Assembly (NCBI RefSeq): GCF_914271435.1
Contig: NZ_CAJZAI010000007.1
Span: 1-64,000 of the forward strand
Origin: Cupriavidus laharis
GTDB taxonomy: Bacteria; Pseudomonadota; Gammaproteobacteria; Burkholderiales; Burkholderiaceae
Direction of reading: 5' to 3'
DNA length: 64,000 nt
Under the pieces are notes generated by a model. The model searched no databases, had not been told where the DNA came from, and was given only the letters and a program-made list of their open reading frames with translations. The translations under genes were made by a program, and so were the position numbers. Each line of letters opens with the position of its first letter. The first letter of the stretch is position 1. Shown here piece after piece: positions 48,948 to 58,315 of this stretch.

Positions 48948-49751
48948 TCAATGCTTGATGTTCTGTTCGTGGAGCCCGCACTCTTTCGAGTCCTTGCTCT
49001 CCCACCACCAGCGCCCGGCGCGCACGTCTTCGCCCGCGCGCACCGCACGCGTACAGGGTTCGCAGCCAATGCTGGGGTAGCCCTTGGCATGCAGCGCGTT
49101 GACCGGCACGTTGTGGCGCTTCAGGTAGGCCCACACCTCTGCCTCGGTCCAGTCCGCCAGCGGATTGAACTTCGGGATGCCGCGGGCTTCGTCCATTTCC
49201 TCGAACGGCAGCTCGGCGCGCGTGACGGCCTGCTCGCGGCGCTGGCCGGTCATCCAGGCATCCGCGTGCGACAGCGCTCGGTTGAGGGGTTCCACCTTGC
49301 GGATGCCGCAGCATTCCTTGCGCAGGTCGACGCTGTCGTAGAACGCGTTCAGTCCGTGCTTCTTGAGGTAGTTTTCCACTGCCTCGGAATCCGGCGTGTA
49401 TTGCTCGATGGTGTAGCCGTAGTGGTCGGTCACCTGGTCCAGCACGGCCAGCGTCTCCGCATGCAGGCGGCCGGTGTTCAGCGTGAACACACGGATGCCG
49501 GTGCGCACCGCCTGCGTGCCGCGCAGGATCGCGTCGGTCAGCACCATGTCCTCGGCTGCGAGGCTGGTGGCGAAGCGCGCGCGGAAGAAACGCCCGGCAA
49601 TGCCCGCCAGGCGGGTCGCCAGCTCACGCTCCTTCTCTTCCAGCGCCGCCAGGCTGCCCGTGTACTCGGGCATGGTCCACAGCGCGGGACGCAGCGCCGA
49701 TGCCGGTGCGCCGGCATCCACCACCGCGATATCGCTCAATGCGCTGGTCAT
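48948..49751 (-). CDS. cysH: APS/PAPS reductase (4Fe-4S type)
   Basis: A 267-residue reductase giving sulfite. Besides the PP-loop fold and the catalytic Cys258 in KECGLHEQ, it carries the CC pair (Cys147-148, KECCGIRK) and CEPC (Cys230, Cys233). That four-Cys set binds a 4Fe-4S cluster and marks the enzymes that reduce adenylylsulfate directly (EC 1.8.4.10); E. coli CysH lacks it. It overlaps the DUF934 gene by 4 bp and precedes cysD. Confidence 0.94.
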   Translation of the reverse strand: MTSALSDIAVVDAGAPASALRPALWTMPEYTGSLAALEEKERELATRLAGIAGRFFRARFATSLAAEDMVLTDAILRGTQAVRTGIRVFTLNTGRLHAETLAVLDQVTDHYGYTIEQYTPDSEAVENYLKKHGLNAFYDSVDLRKECCGIRKVEPLNRALSHADAWMTGQRREQAVTRAELPFEEMDEARGIPKFNPLADWTEAEVWAYLKRHNVPVNALHAKGYPSIGCEPCTRAVRAGEDVRAGRWWWESKDSKECGLHEQNIKH

Positions 49752-50323
49752 GCCGATTCCCTTGCGCCAACCTCGGCGCGCGCGCGGCGGAACAGCGGCA
49801 GCGGCTCGTCGACCGAAGCCTGGTACGTCACGGTGAATTCGGTGAAGCCCTTGATCGCATCGTCGATGTTCTTGTCGGCGCGCACCGCGAAGGTGTCGAA
49901 GCCGCAGCGCTTCATGAAGTTGAGCTGGTCGCGCAGCACGTCGCCGATGGCGCGCAGCTGGCCCTTCCACTGGTAGCGGCTGCGCAGCAGGTAAGCCGTG
50001 GAAAAGCCGCGGCCATCGCGGAACACCGGGAAATCCACCGCGACCACGGCCACGCCGTCGAACAGCGGCTGGACATCGCCCGGCTCGTCTTCGGGTGCGA
50101 GCCACACGCCGGTGCGCTCGCGCGCGCGGCCGGCCAGCAGGCCTTCATGCGACTTCCACACCGTCAACGGGAACAGGACGGCATCCTGGCTTTGCACCGC
50201 GGCGGTGATCAGCTCGTCGGTCAGCGGCTGGCCTTCGGCGCCGCGCAGCACGGTCCAGCTGTCTTCGACGATGACCGGGGTGACTGCGTCGGCAGTACGT
50301 TGCAGTTGAATGATCTTTGCCAT
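49748..50323 (-). CDS. DUF934 protein of the sulfate assimilation operon
   Basis: A 191-residue soluble protein of the DUF934 family, always found between cysI and cysH or nearby in many alpha- and betaproteobacteria. Conserved pieces here are VDFPVFRDGRGFSTAYLLR and GDVLRDQLNFMKRCGFDTF. It is thought to assist sulfite reductase or electron supply, but this is not proven. The stop overlaps the cysH start; the cysI stop lies 17 bp upstream. Confidence 0.85.
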   Translation of the reverse strand: MAKIIQLQRTADAVTPVIVEDSWTVLRGAEGQPLTDELITAAVQSQDAVLFPLTVWKSHEGLLAGRARERTGVWLAPEDEPGDVQPLFDGVAVVAVDFPVFRDGRGFSTAYLLRSRYQWKGQLRAIGDVLRDQLNFMKRCGFDTFAVRADKNIDDAIKGFTEFTVTYQASVDEPLPLFRRARAEVGARESA

Positions 50324-50340
50324 GTGTCTTTCTCCGGTCC

Positions 50341-52023
50341 TCAGGCTTCGGCGCGCTCGCGCGGCTGCTTGTCGGCATAGACGCGCTCCTTGAACGGAGC
50401 AATGCCGATCCGGTTCACGGTCTCGATGAAGCGTTCGTCTTCGATGCGGTTGGCCACGAAGGTCTCGATAATGCGCGAGATCACGTCGGGCATTTCCTCC
50501 GCGCTGAACGACGGGCCGATGACCTTGCCCAGCGCGGTGTTGTTGCCCTGGGCACCGCCCAGCGTGACCTGGTACCACTCGGAACCATCCTTGTCGACGC
50601 CGAGGATGCCGATATTGCCGACGTGGTGGTGGCCGCAGGCGTTGATGCAGCCCGAGATATTCAGCGACACCTCGCCCAGGTCATGGACAAAGTCCAGGTT
50701 GTCGAAACGCTCCTGGATGGCCAGCGCGATCGGGATCGACTTGGCATTGGCCAGCGAGCAGAAGTCGCCGCCCGGGCAGGCGATGATGTCGGTCAGCAGG
50801 CCGATGTTGGCAGTGGCCAGGCCAGCCTTCTTCGCGAGTTGCCACAGGTCGTACAGGTCGTGCTTCTTCACGTCCGGCAGCACCAGGTTCTGCTCGTGCG
50901 CGACACGCAGTTCGCCGAAGCCGAAGCGGTCGGCCAGCTCGGCCACGGTTTCCATCTGCTCGGCCGTGGCGTCGCCCGGGGGCGAGACCGGACCCGGCTT
51001 GGTCGACAGCGTCACGGCTGCGTAGCCGGGCACCTTGTGGCCGTGCACGCTGCGGCTCACCCAGCGGGCGAAAGCCTTGTCTTCCAGCAGGTGCTTCTCG
51101 TACGAAGCGTCGGTGTCGGCCAGCTTTTCATAGGCCGGCGGCGTGAAGTACTGCGCCACGCGGTCGAATTCGTCCTGCGTCAGCGTGCCGGGGCCGTCCT
51201 TGCTGTACTGCCATTCCTCTTCGACTTCCTGCGCGAACTTCTCGGCGCCGATGGCCTTGACCAGGATCTTGATGCGCGCCTTGTACTTGTTGTCGCGGCG
51301 GCCATAGCGGTTGTACACGCGGATGGCGGACTCGACGTAGGTCAGCATGTGCTGCCAGGGCAGGTCGTCCTTGATGATCGTGCCGAGGATCGGGGTGCGG
51401 CCCAGGCCGCCGCCAGCCAGCACGCGGATGCGGGTCTCGCCGGCGTCGTTCTTGTAGGCGTAGATGCCGATGTCGTGCATCTGCACCACGGCGCGGTCGT
51501 CCTTCGAGGCCGAGATGGCGATCTTGAACTTGCGCGGCAGGAACGCGAATTCCGGCTGGAACGTGCTCCACTGGCGCAGCAGCTCGGCCAGCACGCGCGG
51601 GTCCACGCTCTCGTCCGGCGCGACGCCGGCGAAGTGGTCGGTGGTGATGTTGCGCACGCAGTTGCCGGAGGTCTGGATGGCGTGCATTTCCACGCTGGCC
51701 AGCTCGGCCAGCGCATCGGGCACGCGCTCCAGCTCCATCCAGTTGTACTGGATGTTCTGGCGGGTCGAGAAGTGGCCGTAGCCGCGGTCGTATTCGCGCG
51801 CGATGTGCGCCAGCTTGCGCAGCTGCTTCGACGCCAGCAGGCCGTACGGGATCGCCACGCGCAGCATGTAGGCGTGGCGCTGCATGTACAGGCCGTTCTG
51901 CAGGCGCAGCGGCAGGAATTCTTCCTCGGTCAGTTCGTCCGACAGGCGGCGGCGCACCTGGTCACGGAACTGGGCGACGCGCTCTTTGACGATACGCTGG
52001 TCATATTGGTCGTACTGATACAT
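50341..52023 (-). CDS. cysI: Sulfite reductase hemoprotein
   Basis: A 560-residue siroheme/4Fe-4S enzyme of the nitrite/sulfite reductase family. Cluster ligands are Cys416 and Cys422 (IIACPGGDFC) and Cys459 and Cys463 (SGCINACGHHHVGN). Two duplicated ferredoxin-like and siroheme halves are evident, the first with HFSTRQNIQYNW. No NADPH flavoprotein (CysJ) gene is present, so the electron donor is probably a ferredoxin-type protein. Neighbours make sulfite a better guess than nitrite. Confidence 0.92.
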   Translation of the reverse strand: MYQYDQYDQRIVKERVAQFRDQVRRRLSDELTEEEFLPLRLQNGLYMQRHAYMLRVAIPYGLLASKQLRKLAHIAREYDRGYGHFSTRQNIQYNWMELERVPDALAELASVEMHAIQTSGNCVRNITTDHFAGVAPDESVDPRVLAELLRQWSTFQPEFAFLPRKFKIAISASKDDRAVVQMHDIGIYAYKNDAGETRIRVLAGGGLGRTPILGTIIKDDLPWQHMLTYVESAIRVYNRYGRRDNKYKARIKILVKAIGAEKFAQEVEEEWQYSKDGPGTLTQDEFDRVAQYFTPPAYEKLADTDASYEKHLLEDKAFARWVSRSVHGHKVPGYAAVTLSTKPGPVSPPGDATAEQMETVAELADRFGFGELRVAHEQNLVLPDVKKHDLYDLWQLAKKAGLATANIGLLTDIIACPGGDFCSLANAKSIPIALAIQERFDNLDFVHDLGEVSLNISGCINACGHHHVGNIGILGVDKDGSEWYQVTLGGAQGNNTALGKVIGPSFSAEEMPDVISRIIETFVANRIEDERFIETVNRIGIAPFKERVYADKQPRERAEA

Positions 52024-52051
52024 GGCGGGGTCCGTTCAGTATTCGTTGAAT

Positions 52052-52825
52052 TCAGGAGACGAGCTTGATGGCGACCAGGGTCAGCGTGGTGGCCAGGGCC
52101 GCGCGCACCAGGCGCTCGGGCAGCGCGCGGGAGAGCTGAGCACCCAGCCAGATGCCGGGGATCGAGCCCACCAGCAGCGCCAGCAGCAGATTCCAGTCGA
52201 CGGTGCCGAGCCACACGTGGCCCAGCCCGGCCAGCGCCGTCAGCGGGACGGCGTAGGCGATGTCGGTGCCGGCCACCTCGGCCGGCTTCATATGGGGATA
52301 CAGCAGCAGGATCAGCGTGGCGCCAACCGCGCCGGCACCGATCGACGACACCGTGACCAGCGCCCCGATCACGGCGCCGACCACGATGGTGGCAATCACC
52401 TGTGCGCGGCCATGCAGCTGGAAGCGCGGGTTGCGCCCGAGCCAGGCCAGCATCTGCTTGCGGAACAGCAGCGACAGCACGGTCAGCAGCACCGACACGC
52501 CGATCGTCACGCGGATGGCATGCAGCCACTGGGCATCGAGTTCGCCGGCGCTCTTGAGGATGAGGATGGCGATGGCCGCGGCAGGCAGGCTGCCGATGCA
52601 CAGGCGACGCACGACCTGCCACTGCACATGCCCGTGCGCACGGTGCGCAAGGGTGCCGAAGCCCTTGGTGATGGCCGCGAAGGCGAGGTCGGTGCCCACG
52701 GCGGTGGCCGGCGAGAAACCGAACAGCAGCGTCAGCAGCGGCGTCATGAGCGAGCCCCCGCCCACACCGGTCAGACCGACGAGGACGCCTACCAGCAAAC
52801 CAGAAACGGTATAGGCAAGGGACAT
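52052..52825 (-). CDS. TauE/SafE family sulfite or sulfate permease
   Basis: A 257-residue membrane protein with seven to eight helices and the two half motifs LTGVGGGSLMTPLLTLLFG (near residue 20) and SSIGAGAVGATLILLLYP. It belongs to the same TauE/SafE family as the protein at 26264-27076 but leads the cys operon, 28 bp ahead of cysI. It is likely to handle a sulfur oxyanion, for example export of surplus sulfite. Start at MSLAYTVSG (52825). Confidence 0.88.
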   Translation of the reverse strand: MSLAYTVSGLLVGVLVGLTGVGGGSLMTPLLTLLFGFSPATAVGTDLAFAAITKGFGTLAHRAHGHVQWQVVRRLCIGSLPAAAIAILILKSAGELDAQWLHAIRVTIGVSVLLTVLSLLFRKQMLAWLGRNPRFQLHGRAQVIATIVVGAVIGALVTVSSIGAGAVGATLILLLYPHMKPAEVAGTDIAYAVPLTALAGLGHVWLGTVDWNLLLALLVGSIPGIWLGAQLSRALPERLVRAALATTLTLVAIKLVS

Positions 52826-52991
52826 GGGGAAGGCTCGGCTGAGCCAGTCCGTCTTGCCGGCGCCACTTTCAGGGTGGCAACTGCGGGCGCAATGCGGGCT
52901 GGCCATTCATTAACAAAGTTCGAGAATCGTAATAAACTGGCCTCATACCTCAAACTAATAAGAAGTTGTTTGTTTATACGATCGAAGTTAT
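52826..52991. promoter_or_regulatory. Divergent promoter region of the cys operon and cysB-type gene
   Basis: A 166-bp gap; the half nearer the regulator (52905-52991) is strikingly AT-rich, with ATAAACT, CTAATAAG and TTGTTTGTTTATA elements. CysB proteins bind degenerate AT-rich sites at such places. Both the minus-strand cys operon and the plus-strand regulator must start here. Individual sites cannot be fixed by eye. Confidence 0.5.
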
Positions 52992-53933
52992 ATGAACCTG
53001 CACCAGTTTCGTTTTGTGCGTGAAGCGGTACGCCAGAACTACAATCTGACGGAAGCCGCAAAAGCGCTCTATACATCACAACCGGGTGTATCCAAGGCCA
53101 TCATCGAGCTGGAAGAAGAGCTGGGTGTCGATATCTTCACGCGCCATGGCAAGCGCATCCGCAGCCTGACCGAGCCCGGGAGGCGCATCCTCAACTCGGT
53201 GGAAAAGATCCTGCAGGAGGTGGAAAGCCTGAAGCGCGTGGGCATGGATTACGCCGCACAGGATCAGGGCAACTTCACCATTGCCACCACTCACACGCAG
53301 GCACGCTATGCCCTGCCGCGGGTCATTAGCGAGTTCACCAAGCGCTACCCGAAGGTGCGGCTGTCGATCCAGCAGGGCAACCCGGCACAGATTGCCGACA
53401 TGCTGCTTCATGACCAGGCGGACATCGGCATCGCCACCGAAGGCATTTCCGACGAAAAGACCCTCGTCTCGCTGCCCGGCTACCAGTGGCAACATGTGGT
53501 GATTACGCCACCAGACCATCCACTGCTGGAAAAAAAGCACCTGGCGCTGGAAGACCTGAAGGGCTACCCGCTCATTACCTATGACCCGAACTTCGCCGGT
53601 CGACCCAAGATCGACAAGGCCTTCGCGCTGCGCCACCTGGAGCCGGACATCATCCTGGAGGCCATTGACGCCGACGTGATCAAGACTTACGTGGAAATCG
53701 GGCTCGGCATCGGCATTGTCGCGGGCCTTGCCTACGATGCCGAGCGCGACCGCAACCTGCGCGGCATTCCCGCCGGCCACCTGTTCGGCACCAATGTGAC
53801 GCATCTGGCCGTCAAGCAGGGCGCCTACCTGCGCAGCTTCGTCTATACCTTCATCGAACTGTTCTCACCGACGCTGAACCGCAAGCTGGTGGAGCAGGCC
53901 ATGTCGGGCGAGCACGAGGCCTACGAACTCTGA
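52992..53933 (+). CDS. cysB: CysB-type LysR regulator
   Basis: A 313-residue LysR regulator of the CysB/Cbl subgroup. The HTH reads MNLHQFRFVREAVRQNYNLT and LYTSQPGVSKAIIELEEELG, typical of CysB. The effector domain has TIATTHTQARYALPRVI and HLAVKQGAYLRSFVYTFIEL. It activates sulfur assimilation with N-acetylserine or O-acetylserine as inducer in known cases. Divergent from the cys operon. Confidence 0.93.
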   Translation: MNLHQFRFVREAVRQNYNLTEAAKALYTSQPGVSKAIIELEEELGVDIFTRHGKRIRSLTEPGRRILNSVEKILQEVESLKRVGMDYAAQDQGNFTIATTHTQARYALPRVISEFTKRYPKVRLSIQQGNPAQIADMLLHDQADIGIATEGISDEKTLVSLPGYQWQHVVITPPDHPLLEKKHLALEDLKGYPLITYDPNFAGRPKIDKAFALRHLEPDIILEAIDADVIKTYVEIGLGIGIVAGLAYDAERDRNLRGIPAGHLFGTNVTHLAVKQGAYLRSFVYTFIELFSPTLNRKLVEQAMSGEHEAYEL

Positions 53934-54030
53934 GCCCCGGCACCTCCGCCCTCCCTTTCTATATAAGCAGGACACTATTCATGCACCTTTCCCTGGCACG
54001 CCCGTGCCACCCGCAGCCGGAGGCCCGCCC

Positions 54031-55179
54031 GTGAGCGAATTCCCGCAGATCCACTGGACCGAGGACGGCGCGGAACACAGTGCGCGCTGGCGCTCGGAAG
54101 CCGGCCTGCCGCCGCCGCGCCGCGTGGTGGTGGCCGATGACACCACCTCCGCCGATACCGCCTACCGCCTGGCCTGCGAAGGCACCGCGCTGCTGTGGCG
54201 CGGCGATTTCCAGAACGCACGCCAGCTGCTGCAGGCCATGGCCCGCCGCACCGAGCGCAAACCGAAGAAGAAGAGCCGGCCGGGGCACAAACCCGCCGCG
54301 CCCGAGTCGACGATGGAGGCATTCCACCAGCACCGGCTGGCCCAGTCGCAGCGCGCACGCACGCTGGGCATGCTGTTGCTGCCGTTCGAGGCCGGCCACA
54401 CCGTACCGCTACGCCGCGCGCCGGACGTCAGCCAGGCGTGCGAGCAGGTCTACGGCGACGCCGGCGAACCCTACGTGGCGTCGATGCGCGAGCTGCTCGG
54501 CATGATCGGCGCCTACGAATGGCGCCGCAAAGGCGTGGAGATTCCCGCGCTGGGCGCGCGCATCCACCCGTGGTATGGCGTGTTCTCGCCGGTACGCGGC
54601 GAGTACGTGGACCTCGTCGCCAACGAGCCGCTGCCGGCGAAGACGCTTGCCTTCGACATCGGCACCGGTACCGGCGTGCTGTCGGCCGTGCTGGCCCGAC
54701 GCGGTGTGCAGCACGTGGTGGCCACCGACCAGGATCCCCGCGCACTGGCTTGCGCACGCGAGAACATCGAACAGCTTGGCGTGGCCGGCCAGGTGGAAAT
54801 CCTGGAAGCCGACCTGTTCCCGCCGGGACGCGCGCCGCTGGTCGTGTGCAACCCGCCCTGGGTGCCGGCACGGCCGAGCTCGCCCGTGGAACGTGCGGTC
54901 TACGACCCCGACAGCGCCATGCTGCGCGGCTTCCTGGACGGGCTGGCCGCGCACCTCGAACCCGGCGGCGAAGGCTGGCTGCTACTGTCCGACCTCGCCG
55001 AACACCTCGGGCTGCGTTCGCGCGAGCAACTGCTCGGCTGGATCGACGCGGCCGGACTGCAGGTGCTGGACCGCTCGGACATCCGCCCGCGGCACCCGCG
55101 CGCTACAGACGCTGCCGACTCGCTGCACGCGGCGCGCTCAGCGGAAGTAACCTCGCTCTGGCGGCTGGGTGTGAAGTAA
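54031..55179 (+). CDS. Class I SAM-dependent methyltransferase
   Basis: A 382-residue protein with a C-terminal methyltransferase domain. Motif I is LAFDIGTGTGVLSAVLARRG and motif IV is VVCNPPWVPA, an NPPW type used by enzymes that methylate amide or amino nitrogens (PrmC/HemK-like). The first 190 residues are helical and unassigned. The start is a GTG at 54031 with GGAGG seven bases upstream; a GTG at 54004 is less likely. Target unknown. Confidence 0.85.
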   Translation: MSEFPQIHWTEDGAEHSARWRSEAGLPPPRRVVVADDTTSADTAYRLACEGTALLWRGDFQNARQLLQAMARRTERKPKKKSRPGHKPAAPESTMEAFHQHRLAQSQRARTLGMLLLPFEAGHTVPLRRAPDVSQACEQVYGDAGEPYVASMRELLGMIGAYEWRRKGVEIPALGARIHPWYGVFSPVRGEYVDLVANEPLPAKTLAFDIGTGTGVLSAVLARRGVQHVVATDQDPRALACARENIEQLGVAGQVEILEADLFPPGRAPLVVCNPPWVPARPSSPVERAVYDPDSAMLRGFLDGLAAHLEPGGEGWLLLSDLAEHLGLRSREQLLGWIDAAGLQVLDRSDIRPRHPRATDAADSLHAARSAEVTSLWRLGVK

Positions 55180-55237
55180 ACAGCCGGGAACCCGCCAAAT
55201 GCGGATCACCGTCCACTCCGCTATGCTTGTTGCCTGA

Positions 55238-55270
55238 CCGCTTTTCTCTCCCGTCGGGGGAGAGAAGCGG
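55238..55270. terminator. Hairpin between the methyltransferase and binding-protein genes
   Basis: CCGCTTTTCTCTCCC (55238-55252) pairs with GGGGAGAGAAGCGG (55257-55270), with a two-base bulge and a short GTCG loop. It lies between two same-strand genes. It could terminate the methyltransferase transcript or be a dispersed repeat; there is no following T run. Confidence 0.5.
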
Positions 55271-55303
55271 CCGAGGAAAAGAAAACACATCAAGAGGAGA
55301 ACC

Positions 55304-56476
55304 ATGCCCAACCCGTTGCGCCGCGCGCTCGTCATCGCCTGCGCCTCCGCCACCGTACTGATTGCCAATGCCGCCCAGGCCGACATTCGCGTCGGCATCG
55401 ACGTATCGACCACCGGCCCCGCAGCGTCGATCGGCATTCCGTCGAAGAACACCGTGCTGATGTGGCCACAGACATTGGGCGGGCAGAAGGCGCACTACAT
55501 CGTGCTGGACGACGCGACGGACCCGTCCGCCGCCGTGCGCAATGTGCGCAAGCTGATCTCCGAGGAAAAGGTCGATGTGATCGTCGGCCCCAATATCACT
55601 GCCACGGCACTGGCCTCGCTCGACGCCATCCGCGAAGGCGAAACGCCGATGGTCACGCTGGCCGCATCGGCCACGATCGTCGAGCCGCAGAGCGACCCCA
55701 AGCGCCGCTGGGTCTTCAAGATGCCGCAGAACGACTCGCACATGGCGACCGTGCTGACCGAGTACATGAGCAACCATGGCGTCAAGTCGGTTGGCTTCAT
55801 CGGCTTCAATGACGCTTATGGCGAAAGCTGGTGGCGCGAGTTTTCGCGGCTGGCTGACGTGCGCAAGATCAAGGTTGTGGCCAATGAGCGCTTCTCGCGC
55901 GCCGATACCTCGGTAACCGGGCAGGTCCTCAAGCTGATGGCCGCCCATCCGGATGCCATCCTCATCGCCGGCGCCGGCACGCCCGCCGTGCTGCCGCAGA
56001 AGACGCTGGGCGAGCGCGGCTACAAGGGCAAGGTCTACCAGACTCACGGGATCGCCTCGTGGGAATTCCTGCGCATGGGCGGCAAGGACGTGGAAGGCAC
56101 CCTCTTCCCGACCGGCCCGGTGGTGGTGGCGCGCCAGCTGCCGGACGGCCACCCTGTGAAGAAGGTCGCACTGTCCTTCGTCAACCAATATGAAGGCAAG
56201 TACGGCCCTGACACCGTCACCCAGTTCGCCGGCGACGCCTGGGGCGCGTGGCAACTGCTCGACGACGCCAGCCGCCGCGCGCTCAAGACCGGCGCGCAGC
56301 CCGGTACCCCCGCATTCCGCCACGCCCTGCGCGATGCGCTGGAAAATACCAACAACCTCACCGTCCCCAACGGCGTGCTGAACCTGTCAGCCAAGGATCA
56401 CCAGGGCTTCGACCAGCGTTCGCGCGTGATGGGGATTATCCGCAACGGCAAGTTCGCCTACGCACCGGACCAGTGA
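55304..56476 (+). CDS. Branched-chain amino acid-type ABC substrate-binding protein
   Basis: A 390-residue periplasmic binding protein of the LivJ/LivK (Peripla_BP_6) family. The signal peptide (residues 1-27) ends in AAQA; the mature part begins DIRVGIDVSTTGPAASIGIP and has VDVIVGPNITATALASL and SVGFIGFNDAYGESWW. The matching permease and ATPase genes are absent, so it is an orphan here. Ligand unknown. AAGAGGAGA upstream of 55304 is a good ribosome site. Confidence 0.9.
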   Translation: MPNPLRRALVIACASATVLIANAAQADIRVGIDVSTTGPAASIGIPSKNTVLMWPQTLGGQKAHYIVLDDATDPSAAVRNVRKLISEEKVDVIVGPNITATALASLDAIREGETPMVTLAASATIVEPQSDPKRRWVFKMPQNDSHMATVLTEYMSNHGVKSVGFIGFNDAYGESWWREFSRLADVRKIKVVANERFSRADTSVTGQVLKLMAAHPDAILIAGAGTPAVLPQKTLGERGYKGKVYQTHGIASWEFLRMGGKDVEGTLFPTGPVVVARQLPDGHPVKKVALSFVNQYEGKYGPDTVTQFAGDAWGAWQLLDDASRRALKTGAQPGTPAFRHALRDALENTNNLTVPNGVLNLSAKDHQGFDQRSRVMGIIRNGKFAYAPDQ

Positions 56477-56521
56477 TCCGGCGCGGGGCGGCTGTCGGAT
56501 CAGCAACAAGGAAGTCCTGAC

Positions 56522-57400
56522 ATGACCGCATCTCCATCGACTACCGTCGCCTTCATCGGCCTGGGCGCCATGGGCTCGCACATGGCCCGCCACCTGCTGG
56601 CCGCGGGCCACACGGTGCGCGCCTTCGTGCGCCGCCCCGAAGCGGCCGAGGCAGCACGCACATTCGGTGCCGAACCCTTCTTCACACCCGCCGAAGCCGC
56701 GCGCGACGCCAGCGTGGTGTTCACCAACGTGACATCGTCGGAGGACGTGCGCGAGGTGCTGCTCGGCGAGAACGGCGTGATCCATGGTGCCGCGCGCGGT
56801 ACCGTCTGCGTGGACCACAGCACCATCTCGCCGATCGTCACGCGCGAGATCGCCGCCGCGCTGGCCGCACGCGGCATCGACATGCTGGACTGCCCAGTGT
56901 CCGGCGGCACCGCCGGGGCTGAGGCCGCCACGCTGACCATCATGGTCGGAGGCAAGCCCGAAGTGCTGGAAGGCGTGCGCCCGCTGCTGGCGCTGCTTGG
57001 CAAGACCATCACCCACATCGGCGACCACGGCGCCGGCCAGGTAGCCAAGCTGTGCAACCAGATCGCGCAGGTGGTCAACATCGAAGGCATCGCCGAGGCC
57101 ATGCGCTTTGCCGCCGCGCAGCAGGTCGATACGGCGCGCGTGTTCGAGGCCATGTCCACCGGCATGGCCGGCAGCCGCATGCTGGACCTGATGGGTCCCA
57201 AGATGGTCGCGCGCGACTTTGCCGCGGGCATCGAGGCGCGGCTGCATGACAAAGACTTCGGGCTGGCGCGCGACATCGCGCAGGAAATCGGCCTGAAGCT
57301 GCCGGCCATGCAGGCCACGTCCAGCCAGCTTCAGGTGCTCATGGAGAAAGGCTGGGGCAAGGACGATACGTCGTCCCTGCTGCGCGTGCTGGAAGGGTAA
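56522..57400 (+). CDS. 3-hydroxyisobutyrate dehydrogenase-family oxidoreductase
   Basis: A 292-residue beta-hydroxyacid dehydrogenase. The NAD(P)-binding motif FIGLGAMGSHMARHL is at residues 10-24; the substrate motif DCPVSGGTAGAEAATL is near residues 123-138; the catalytic Lys is in GAGQVAKLCNQ. Members use 3-hydroxyisobutyrate, tartronate semialdehyde or similar acids; which applies is not clear. It follows the binding-protein gene by 45 bp and may share its transcript. Confidence 0.9.
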   Translation: MTASPSTTVAFIGLGAMGSHMARHLLAAGHTVRAFVRRPEAAEAARTFGAEPFFTPAEAARDASVVFTNVTSSEDVREVLLGENGVIHGAARGTVCVDHSTISPIVTREIAAALAARGIDMLDCPVSGGTAGAEAATLTIMVGGKPEVLEGVRPLLALLGKTITHIGDHGAGQVAKLCNQIAQVVNIEGIAEAMRFAAAQQVDTARVFEAMSTGMAGSRMLDLMGPKMVARDFAAGIEARLHDKDFGLARDIAQEIGLKLPAMQATSSQLQVLMEKGWGKDDTSSLLRVLEG

Positions 57401-57409
57401 GCGTGCGAG

Positions 57410-58315
57410 CTACGTCCTGACGCCCGTCAGCGCCAGGACGGCACGCAGCAGCGTGCTGCTGGGATTGGCCAGGTCGTCCATCACGTTGAAATGGTGGCGG
57501 CCCGGCAGCGGCACATCCTGCGCCGCATTGGCTGGCCAGGCTGCACGGATCAACGCGTTCTGGCGGTGGTACTCGGCGGTTTCCAGTTCGCCCACGGCCG
57601 TCACCAGCGGCGCGTGCGTCGCGGGCCGCATGAACGCCGGCGACAGGCGCGCTACGTCGGACTCTGACAGGCGCAGGTCGCGCTGCAGGAATTCGGCGCG
57701 CCGCAGCGGCTCCAGGTCGTACAGGCCGCTGATGGCCAAGCCGCCCTTTGTGAGGTCGTCCGGCAAATCCGGCCCCACCTGCGGCCACAGCGCCGCCATC
57801 AGCATGGCCACCAGGTGGCCGCCAACCGAATGGCCCGCCACGAAAATGCGCGAGTGGTCATGGCCCAGCTTCTCCGATTGCCGGTACAGCCATGCCACGC
57901 TGCCCACCACCTGGCGCACGATAGCCGGCACCGTCACGGACGGGCACAGCGAATAGTTCACGACCGCCACCGACACGCCCAGCCGCGGCAGCTCGCTGGC
58001 CACGAAGCTGTGGTCGCGCTTGTCCAGCGCGCGGAAATAGCCGCCATGCACGAACACCAGCAGCGGCGGGCGCTCGCCAGCGCCCGGAAAATAGTCCAGC
58101 CGCTCGTCCTGCGCGTGGGTCGAACCCGGTGCGGCATAGCTGAGATCTTCCAGGTAGCCGCCACGCGCCCGCACCTGTGCCGACAGCGACGCCCAGCGCG
58201 CCATGTGCTCGGCGTTGTCCGGCACGCGCGCGCGGTTGTTGTATTCTCGCTCGTAGAAGGCCGGGTCCTGCGAAGGCAACCGGGCCAGGCTGGCCAGGGA
58301 GGATTGTGCGGGCAT
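57410..58315 (-). CDS. Alpha/beta hydrolase (esterase/lipase-like)
   Basis: A 301-residue alpha/beta hydrolase. The oxyanion HGG is in LLVFVHGGYFRALDK, the nucleophile in IFVAGHSVGGHLVAM (GHSVGG) and the late His in PLPGRHHFNVMDDL. The fold and HGGY motif resemble the kynurenine formamidase/carboxylesterase group. Start 58315 (MPAQSSLASL) was chosen; an ATG at 58408 would add 31 residues and butt against the divergent HNH gene. Substrate unknown. Confidence 0.82.
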   Translation of the reverse strand: MPAQSSLASLARLPSQDPAFYEREYNNRARVPDNAEHMARWASLSAQVRARGGYLEDLSYAAPGSTHAQDERLDYFPGAGERPPLLVFVHGGYFRALDKRDHSFVASELPRLGVSVAVVNYSLCPSVTVPAIVRQVVGSVAWLYRQSEKLGHDHSRIFVAGHSVGGHLVAMLMAALWPQVGPDLPDDLTKGGLAISGLYDLEPLRRAEFLQRDLRLSESDVARLSPAFMRPATHAPLVTAVGELETAEYHRQNALIRAAWPANAAQDVPLPGRHHFNVMDDLANPSSTLLRAVLALTGVRT

